A model generated the notes under the pieces. That model was not told the DNA's origin and made no database searches. It saw only the letters and a program-made list of their open reading frames with translations. Source: an uncultured Saprospiraceae bacterium (GTDB lineage Bacteria; Bacteroidota; Bacteroidia; Chitinophagales; Saprospiraceae). Taken from it: DNA of 64,000 nucleotides. A program made the translations under genes and the position numbers. Where the stretch lies: NCBI GenBank assembly GCA_938016265.1, contig CALLWB010000025.1, positions 1 through 64,000 on the forward strand, written 5' to 3'. Below, piece by piece: positions 58,901 through 64,000 of this stretch (its first letter is position 1; the number at the start of each line of letters is the position of its first letter).

Positions 58901-60315
58901 GAAGCATTCAAGGCATTGTTAAAGTCCGCTTTTACCTGCGTTTCATCTTTTGTTACTGGAGCGGTTTTATTATCAATCGTTTGAGTTTGCTCTGCATTTG
59001 CTTTCGATTTTCCTTCTTCAGTAGGGGGTACTGCAGCTTTTTCTGATTGAGTTTTCTTTGTTTTTGCGTCTTCTTTTTCTTTTTCGTTTTCGGCAAGGCT
59101 TTTTATCTTTTCTTTTGCGGAGGTCATCTTTGTTTCTGCTTGCTGACGCAAATATTGACCTACCTCACCAACAGGCAGTTTGGTGCCTCCAGAACCAGTT
59201 GCGGTTTTACCACCACTTTTATTTTGTCCACCTCCTCCAGAAGTTGCTCCTCCAGCAGTAGGATCGCTGCCCACATTTCCTCCACCTCCAGTTGCTCCAC
59301 CTGCAGTAGGAACATTATTTTGAGGAGAGGCGATTTGTGGACCCTGTGCTTCGTTTCCTTGTGGTGCTTGGTTTTGTTGAGCTGGAGCAGCTGGGTCCGA
59401 TGCTTTTTGCAATACAAATTTTCCTTGTACGGTATTGGTTACTTCTTTTTTTGAAGTGGGGTTGGTTGCATTGACGGGTTTGCCGTCTGCAGCAGATTTT
59501 CCTTGGATATCGGCTTCTTTTTCTAAGCCTTTATTGTCATTTACGGGGAGTCCGTTGTTTTCTGTGGTTGGTTTTACTTTTCCTTGTCTTTGTTGGACAA
59601 CGTGCGAAAGTTCATGGCCAAGCAGCTCTTGTCCTTTCTGGCTTTCAGGCTGATATTGGCCAGGAGCAAAATGAACGTTGTTACCTTGAGTAAAAGCATA
59701 GGCTCCAATTTCCTTCGCTTTTGCTGAATCTTTATGAATATCTACATTAGAAAAGTCGGCCTTGAAGGAGCCCTCCATTTTACTTTTCACCTTATTCGGC
59801 ATTCCGTTTTTACGGGAGGAGGCGTTCATTTTAAAACGGTCATTTCCTTTTTCCTTTCCAGCTGATTTTTTCGAGGAGGAACTTTTAACATTAAATCTTG
59901 CTTTATCCTTTCCTTTGTTATTGTCGTCGGATGGGTTGGTCGGTGGGCCTCCATCCGCATAAGCTTTGGATTGCTTCTTTTTTTCTGAACCCTTTTTGTC
60001 CTCTTCCTCCTTTACTTCCTTCTTTTGGACGGTAAACTGGCCTTTGTTTGCTCCACCGTTTCCTCCAGTATTGTTGTTGGTGCCACTTTCGCCATCGCTG
60101 TTATCGTCATCTGCGAATTGAAAGGCATTTGCTTCTTTTTTTTGTTGTGTTTTTTCTTCCTCCTCTTCTTTGGGTTGCGGGGAAGAAGCTTCCATGGTAA
60201 GGGAGGGAGGGGATATAGTTCTAGTGCCAGTCAAATCATTTTCCTGACTTTGGACCGCATTGGCTCTACTTTGTTCCTGTTGATGCTCCTTAGATAAATC
60301 CTTGTCTGGAGACAT
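55957..60315 (-). CDS. eCIS-core (DUF4157) giant protein with C-terminal nucleotidyltransferase-like toxin domain
   Basis: The 1452-residue protein has several parts. Residues 1-180 are charged low-complexity with ISPPSLTM at 34-41. Residues about 185-260 are the eCIS-core DUF4157 domain: AYAFTQGNNVHFAPGQYQ and ELLGHELSHVVQQRQGK, with the HExxH-like HELSH at 234-238. Linkers rich in Gly, Asn and Gln follow. Helical and coiled-coil segments run to about 880, with VEGKLDALEQ-type heptads. A hydrophobic helical region (about 890-1190) may insert into or cross a membrane. The final domain has IRGSLVSG (1313-1320), TDFDIDAYL (1346-1354) and KFDVRIRTS near the end, like a pol-beta nucleotidyltransferase. 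DUF4157 proteins are cargo or partners of extracellular contractile injection systems; toxicity is inferred. Confidence 0.85.
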   Translation of the reverse strand: MSPDKDLSKEHQQEQSRANAVQSQENDLTGTRTISPPSLTMEASSPQPKEEEEEKTQQKKEANAFQFADDDNSDGESGTNNNTGGNGGANKGQFTVQKKEVKEEEDKKGSEKKKQSKAYADGGPPTNPSDDNNKGKDKARFNVKSSSSKKSAGKEKGNDRFKMNASSRKNGMPNKVKSKMEGSFKADFSNVDIHKDSAKAKEIGAYAFTQGNNVHFAPGQYQPESQKGQELLGHELSHVVQQRQGKVKPTTENNGLPVNDNKGLEKEADIQGKSAADGKPVNATNPTSKKEVTNTVQGKFVLQKASDPAAPAQQNQAPQGNEAQGPQIASPQNNVPTAGGATGGGGNVGSDPTAGGATSGGGGQNKSGGKTATGSGGTKLPVGEVGQYLRQQAETKMTSAKEKIKSLAENEKEKEDAKTKKTQSEKAAVPPTEEGKSKANAEQTQTIDNKTAPVTKDETQVKADFNNALNASLPVSVEDVDNFKNQAKGRAVTTAVKGVVKPDVDKVINTYDDVKTPPTPKAVPPAEPMPEIEVAPETPNLDMSSGLISELTPAHTDFSDFSLQSDNLVTQEGITDEHLNLVDSGDLYTAKLERDGLKADVDSASSDINAVRSKEITSLEGDLTKEELDARGKMRADRDKELDNARTDQLTAQTDFETKRQEVTDHINGIYETAKTTVEGKLDALEQTSLTAFETGQANAATTFENNVKSRMEAFKNQRYGEGGWDTAGKTLSDVGNRLSFGLFGEKGGAGAWIEDKLLGMDHLPEVATIFESEKATFVSTIDALIATITASNATVIEECKQIVADARTEIDGYVEALPDDLKAIGEQAQEDIQTKLDDLDTQINEKEVELVEQLEQKKEEAIEAIDNRIEEMKEAMKGAISKLTNLLAEAALKFFKWALTSVGLDPGALLNVINQGKAVLMGIVKDPGAFLGNLISSVKGGFGEFQANIKDNIMGGLVNWLTGQLGELNIQLPDEWDLKGVFDLTSQVLGVTWDFVRAKLVNHLGEEPVQAAEKGFEIIQTVLTDGPMALWEQFQETAGEIKTTIVEGIKSWGITEIIKKGVTYIFSLMNPASAMVQAIMGIYRLVMFFIENGSRIGQLLSTVTGSIADIASGNIGGAIAKIASTLAQSIPIMISFLARILGLSGIAGAIKKIIQKVTDPIHKAIDKAVKWLVAKVRKWWKGKKGKGKGDGEEEDERTVAEKQKDLDAGLSKSEKALRAKDATPESVGKKLPKIKADHSLKSLELQEASSGKYFVKGEVNPKGKTPEVELTLSMANEEWEAIWRAKQAEVNAAMQAFIPAFKALDSEAEVYIRGSLVSGVRKMYTNNVKPEHRAPNGEPYLFKPTDFDIDAYLESDKIFSEARARGFEKKRGETNGSNHSGVRAIVRDMKAKLSEITGNRDQGGGKSNKFDVRIRTSKNSEKKRNQDAAAASHFGLDPERGEHMKIDAPET

Positions 60316-60603
60316 AATGTGGATTGGATTAAAATTATTAACAAATTAAAAATAAGTAGCCTCTCAATTGACTGAATAACAGTGCAATTTTAGGAAGACT
60401 AGCCCTCCTTATTTTTTCTTCAAAATAGCTTTTAGGAAATAGAATCAAGTGTTATAAACAATATAAGGGATATTCTTGATTTGAACAAGGCAATATGTTA
60501 TTTTAACATAATATTTTTTTGTCTATTGTAATGTGTTCAGTACTTTCTAGTAATCACAAAGATTTATTGATTGTAAAACCAGTAATTTACGTGCAAATAC
60601 AAA
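60316..60603. other. Intergenic region upstream of the eCIS-core gene, nothing recognised
   Basis: About 290 nt of AT-rich sequence between two minus-strand genes. I see no exact TAnnTTTG element, hairpin or small gene. Confidence 0.4.
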
Positions 60604-61854
60604 TTACTTAATCAAGGGTAAAATTGGACCTCCATATTCACAATACGTTTTATGGGCTGAAACCTCTACCAGTGTACGTTCTGGATAACAAAGTGCAGTC
60701 AACTTGCCACCAAATACACATCCAGTGTCAATATCTACAGTATTGTTAATCCAATCTGGTTCCGGCACCGGGGTGTGGCCATATACAATAAGCGCGGACC
60801 CAGTGTAGTGCTTTGCCCAAACTAACCGTTCTGGCTTGCCTTCTGGTGTCAATTTGCCAGTGACGTCTCCATACAGGCAAAAAGCGAATACTTTTCCTGA
60901 GTGTCTGCCATGGTAACTTTCTTTCAATCCTGCATGCGCCGCAACTAGTTTGCCATCATCCAACTCCAGGTGGGAAGGGAGTGCACGGATAAACTTCCTT
61001 ATTTCTTCGTGGAATTCTGGAGGTTCTTTTTCCAGTTGTTCCATAGTACCGTCTAGCCCATGTGTAAGTTTTACATTCTTTCCGCTTAGCTTTCTTCGGA
61101 GTTTGTCGTCGTGATTTCCAGGGGCGCAAAATGCGATGCCTGATTTCCACATACTCATCACTAAACGTAAAACTTCAGGAGACTTGGGCCCTCGATCCGT
61201 AAAATCGCCTACAAAAATCAACCGTCTGCCAGATGGATGGCTCACCTCATAACCATATAATTCAGGATTCTCTGAAGGAATAATTTTATAATTTAATTTG
61301 ACTAGTAATTCTTTCAATTCATCAAAACAACCATGTACATCTCCGATGAGATCAAAAGGCCCTTTTTCGTGCTTGAAGTCACTAGGCATGGGCTTTCTGG
61401 TAATGGTGACGGAGGGAAGCTCTTCTTTCGAATGGAATATAGTTATTCTTTTAAAGCCTTCATTTGAAATGCTTTTGAGTGTTTTTTTCTGAAGAAAGGC
61501 CTGTCTTTCCGACACATTATCTGAAGTCGGAAGATCAAACAGCAGTACCAAAATGACGGCATGGTGCTTATTGGCAAGCATTCTAAACGCTTTACGCGAA
61601 CGTGCATTTAAATTTGTACCATCTACTGCGGTTGTTTGTTTGTTTTTTAGACGGTCCTCTACTTGTAATAATGCCTCCTGTAATGCTGGGGATTGTTGTC
61701 CTCTGAGTGCCTTGACCTTTTCTTCATTTAGTTCTTCCTCAAATGGAATTACTTCCTCTTTCTTGAAATGCTGTTTCGCAAAGGCGGACTTTCCACTTCC
61801 TTTAACGCCAACAAACAGCACCATGCAAAATTCCTGTATTGTTATTTTCATCAA
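60604..61854 (-). CDS. Two-domain polynucleotide kinase-phosphatase without ligase domain
   Basis: The 416-residue protein combines the first two domains of bacterial Pnkp. An N-terminal P-loop kinase carries Walker A GVKGSGKS (16-23) and DGTNLNARSRKAF (78-90). A calcineurin-type phosphatase carries GDVHGC (171-176), GDFTDRG (216-222), GNHDD (246-250) and YGHTPV near residue 359. In the RNA-repair Pnkp/Hen1 pathway these domains fix 5'-OH and 2',3'-cyclic phosphate ends, and a third adenylyltransferase/ligase domain of some 350 residues follows. Here the gene stops before it, and no Hen1 or ligase gene is next door. It follows the hydrolase gene by 15 nt. Confidence 0.9.
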   Translation of the reverse strand: MMKITIQEFCMVLFVGVKGSGKSAFAKQHFKKEEVIPFEEELNEEKVKALRGQQSPALQEALLQVEDRLKNKQTTAVDGTNLNARSRKAFRMLANKHHAVILVLLFDLPTSDNVSERQAFLQKKTLKSISNEGFKRITIFHSKEELPSVTITRKPMPSDFKHEKGPFDLIGDVHGCFDELKELLVKLNYKIIPSENPELYGYEVSHPSGRRLIFVGDFTDRGPKSPEVLRLVMSMWKSGIAFCAPGNHDDKLRRKLSGKNVKLTHGLDGTMEQLEKEPPEFHEEIRKFIRALPSHLELDDGKLVAAHAGLKESYHGRHSGKVFAFCLYGDVTGKLTPEGKPERLVWAKHYTGSALIVYGHTPVPEPDWINNTVDIDTGCVFGGKLTALCYPERTLVEVSAHKTYCEYGGPILPLIK

Positions 61855-61869
61855 TTTTCGGTTAGGGGC

Positions 61870-62877
61870 TTAATTGTCTAGTGTTTCGAAGATGACCATT
61901 GGTTTTATTGGGGTACCATCGCTCCAGGTGCCCAGGTATTTTTGTTCCTTGGTATTCCCGAATGCATAATGACAATTTATATTATAAAATGAGCAGTCAA
62001 TTAGCGCATCTAGTAATTTCCAATAACCAAAATAGTCGACGGCATCTGTATCTGCGCGTTTTTGAGCGGCCTTCACAATGTAGTTAGTCCGTCCATTGTC
62101 TAAATCCTGGTCAAGGGCACATGGCTGAGCATGGCTCGAATGGACTATTGGAGCGCCATAAATATCTTTGACATGAAGGACGAGGTTTTGATAGTCGACC
62201 TTTGCTGTTGACATGACTGTCCTGGCAAGTTTATCGCCTACCACATGGTCACCATGGCCTACGGTAATGATTAATTTGATATCCTTTTCTAATGCCTCAT
62301 AACTGTCTAGCCGAGCGCCTCTCAAGTTCCCTGTGCCTGGCTGAGCCATAAGAATTCCCTTTGGTTTTGGAAGATCATACTCTTTGTATAATACGCCTAA
62401 GTACCCTGCTATAGCAGCTCCGTAGGAATGTCCTGCAATAATTATATTTTCCATCCTAGGTTTTACGTGTCCTTCTTCTTGCAATACTTTTAAGGCACTC
62501 TGTATTCCTTCAGTTGAATTTTGTGCATACTTGGAAGGTAGAGTAGCGAACATTGCTTTTTGATACCTCGGACTTATGACAATATTCCCTCTTTGCACCA
62601 AATGTTTGATCCAAGCGCCGTAGACGACAGGGTTGGATACACCGAATCCATGGATGAAAACAACCACATTTGCGGAGTCTGGTTTCGGGTCTGCTGGTTC
62701 ATAGATCCAAAAGCCGTTTGCTTTTTTTGATTGATCAAAATTTTTGTAGCTTTGATGCAAGTAATCACCACCTCCTGGTCCACTTATTGGTTGCTTCGGA
62801 TGGACAACCTGTCCATTACAAAACAGCGTAGAAAAAAGGCTGAATAGAATAATATTGAAAATCTGTTTCAAATACAT
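61870..62877 (-). CDS. Secreted alpha/beta hydrolase
   Basis: The 335-residue protein has a signal peptide (LKQIFNIILFSLFSTLFCNGQ). Its alpha/beta-hydrolase fold shows VVVFIHGFGVSNP (oxyanion region) and the nucleophile elbow IIIAGHSYGAAIAGYL with Ser in GHSYG. The acid could be in VGHGDHVVG and the His in VHSSHAQPC. Related proteins are dienelactone hydrolase or chlorophyllase-like esterases. It is probably periplasmic or secreted. It heads a two-gene unit with the kinase-phosphatase; whether they act together is unknown. Confidence 0.85.
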   Translation of the reverse strand: MYLKQIFNIILFSLFSTLFCNGQVVHPKQPISGPGGGDYLHQSYKNFDQSKKANGFWIYEPADPKPDSANVVVFIHGFGVSNPVVYGAWIKHLVQRGNIVISPRYQKAMFATLPSKYAQNSTEGIQSALKVLQEEGHVKPRMENIIIAGHSYGAAIAGYLGVLYKEYDLPKPKGILMAQPGTGNLRGARLDSYEALEKDIKLIITVGHGDHVVGDKLARTVMSTAKVDYQNLVLHVKDIYGAPIVHSSHAQPCALDQDLDNGRTNYIVKAAQKRADTDAVDYFGYWKLLDALIDCSFYNINCHYAFGNTKEQKYLGTWSDGTPIKPMVIFETLDN

Positions 62878-62912
62878 TATTTCCTTTATAGTTTAACGGA
62901 ATTTTCTAAATC

Positions 62913-62920
62913 CAAAGTTA
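62913..62920 (-). promoter_or_regulatory. -7 element TAACTTTG of the hydrolase/kinase-phosphatase unit
   Basis: Minus-strand exact TAnnTTTG, 35 nt before the ATG at 62877. The nearest TTG is 26 nt upstream. Confidence 0.45.
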
Positions 62921-63064
62921 AGGAATCACTTGGTTATTTGTAGGTTCAAAACCCGTACCTGTTTTTATTGTAGAAGAATATGCTTTAAACTTAGGGAGCG
63001 CGAATTTTATCAGCAAGTTTGTATCTTGTTGATTAGTAATGGATTTTGATGTGTTTTTACAAAA

Positions 63065-64000
63065 ATGACGACTATGAAAAATTTATTTTTTTCCTGCTGC
63101 TTTTTCAGTGTTACCACATTAATAGCGCAACCCACTTTCTCTCCTCCAATTGATATAGAACCAATTGGAGCCACTACTGTTTTCGCAGAAGATTTAGACA
63201 ATGATGGAGACGTCGATATTGCAGCTTTCGAAGGAGGAAAACACAATGCAGGGGCTAAGGTTTTTGCTTGGTATGAAAATAAGGGCAATGATGTTTGGAC
63301 AAAACATGGTTTTCATAGTTCGATTTCGCCTGGTCCATTTACTGGAGATTCTGAGGCAGCAGATTTCAACGGCGATGGTTTTATGGATTTCGCTCTTTTA
63401 GTAGACCAACACAATAGTACTGGTAACAGTTTTGTTTATTGGTGGGAAAACCCCATGGGATCAGGCGGCAGTGCGACAGACGACTGGATTCCGCATGTCG
63501 TTGCACAAAACATGACAAATTGTTTTCACATGCAAGGACTCGATATCGTCGATATGGATCTTGATGGGAAATTAGATATCGTGGCTAGAAATTTAGGTAC
63601 TTCAGCATTTAGAATTTATTTTCAAAACACATTAGACAACTGGACAGAACGTGTTATTCCAATACGAAAAAGAGAAGGACAGAAGGTAGCAGATTTAGAC
63701 AGAGATGGGACACCAGATGTTATTTTCAACGGTTTTTGGCTAGCAGGCCCAACCAACCCACGAACAGACACCTATCAAGAGTTTACAATAGAAGACGATT
63801 ACTACACACTACCAACTTCAGGCTTAAACAACTCTGTGAAAATTGATGTAAATGATATTGATAAAGATGGTATCAATGATGTACTATTTAGTGTAGCGGA
63901 AGGAGCAACTGTTCGACTTGCGTGGTTTAAATGCCCCAACAATCCAAGGACTCAAGCTTGGGTTGAGACCACCATCGAAAACAATTTTCAAAACTGCCAT
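63065..64000 (+). CDS. Secreted FG-GAP/VCBS repeat protein, partial at the window end
   Basis: The frame starts with ATG at 63065 (another ATG at 63074) and runs open past the window end, giving 312 visible residues. The signal peptide is MKNLFFSCCFFSVTTLIAQ. Five Ca-binding FG-GAP-type blades follow: DLDNDGDVDIAAF, DFNGDGFMDFALL, DMDLDGKLDIVAR, DLDRDGTPDVIFN and DIDKDGINDVLFS. These build an integrin-alpha-like beta-propeller on the cell surface or outside the cell. A T9SS C-terminal domain is expected beyond the window. Its start differs from any frame that stops inside the window, so it is easy to overlook. Confidence 0.88.
   Translation, partial: MTTMKNLFFSCCFFSVTTLIAQPTFSPPIDIEPIGATTVFAEDLDNDGDVDIAAFEGGKHNAGAKVFAWYENKGNDVWTKHGFHSSISPGPFTGDSEAADFNGDGFMDFALLVDQHNSTGNSFVYWWENPMGSGGSATDDWIPHVVAQNMTNCFHMQGLDIVDMDLDGKLDIVARNLGTSAFRIYFQNTLDNWTERVIPIRKREGQKVADLDRDGTPDVIFNGFWLAGPTNPRTDTYQEFTIEDDYYTLPTSGLNNSVKIDVNDIDKDGINDVLFSVAEGATVRLAWFKCPNNPRTQAWVETTIENNFQNCH

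Noticed and set aside
56599-60297. Many plus-strand frames opposite the eCIS-core gene
   Set aside because: They are Phe/Ser/Cys-rich mirror images of the Lys/Glu/Ala-rich coding strand and have no independent signals.

Overview
The window reads as one stretch of a chromosome from a member of the Bacteroidota, most likely a Saprospiraceae-like (Lewinella/Haliscomenobacter-type) marine or sludge bacterium. The reasons are: secreted proteins with type IX secretion (T9SS) C-terminal domains or a dockerin-like tail; -7 elements of the Bacteroidota form TAnnTTTG in front of many genes; A-rich, Shine-Dalgarno-poor starts; a leucyl-tRNA synthetase with the Bacteroidota insertion; the 'alternative' GlmU-like sugar nucleotidyltransferase; type B L31; and a DUF4157 (eCIS-core) protein. 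I found no tRNA, rRNA, CRISPR array, insertion sequence or phage.

Layout. 1-6.5 kb: end of a probable SF1 helicase, a bestrophin-like channel, a DUF2804 protein, an AlkC-type DNA glycosylase and a glucosaminidase. 6.5-11.1 kb: a YczE-like membrane protein, leuS and a spermidine-synthase-like methyltransferase. 11.1-18 kb: two large secreted proteins. 18-26.5 kb: a helical protein, a di-haem peroxidase with an extra N-terminal helical domain, mutS2 flanked by two REP-like palindromes, and a cryptochrome-DASH gene behind a perfect 25-bp palindrome. 26.5-32.7 kb: a minus-strand RiPP operon of the TOMM/azol(in)e class. 33-41 kb: GNAT, HMG-CoA lyase family, a duplicated LTD/Calx-beta T9SS protein, GlmU-like enzyme and rpmE2. 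41-52 kb: housekeeping genes (yraN, a GT4, phosphosugar isomerase, lipB, rluD-type, UbiA-like, M42 peptidase, bioF, pyrE, NUDIX). 52-64 kb: AlkD-type protein, cytochrome oxidase subunit III-like protein, a 1452-residue eCIS-core polymorphic toxin with a small probable immunity gene, a two-domain polynucleotide kinase-phosphatase, a secreted hydrolase, and the start of an FG-GAP repeat protein.

The most interesting system is the RiPP operon (32701 down to 26559). Two paralogous proteins of about 250 residues end in nearly identical Cys/Ser/Thr-rich cores. They are followed by one polypeptide that joins an MGT-type glycosyltransferase, an RRE-like leader-binding domain and a ThiF/E1-like zinc domain; then a YcaO protein with a C-terminal PxPxP tail; then a SagB-type dehydrogenase. 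This is the complete gene set for making azoles, with a fused sugar-transfer domain, and the leaders are about three to four times longer than usual. I infer a glycosylated, azole-containing peptide or small protein. I know of no described system with this architecture.

The second system is the eCIS-core protein (60315 down to 55957). It has an N-terminal DUF4157 domain with HELSH, a long coiled-coil and hydrophobic middle, and a C-terminal domain with nucleotidyltransferase-like residues, followed 20 nt later by a probable immunity gene. A nearby beta-rich protein (54154 down to 53345) shares a short SPPxL motif with it. All functional assignments come from reading motifs by eye; no database search was run.
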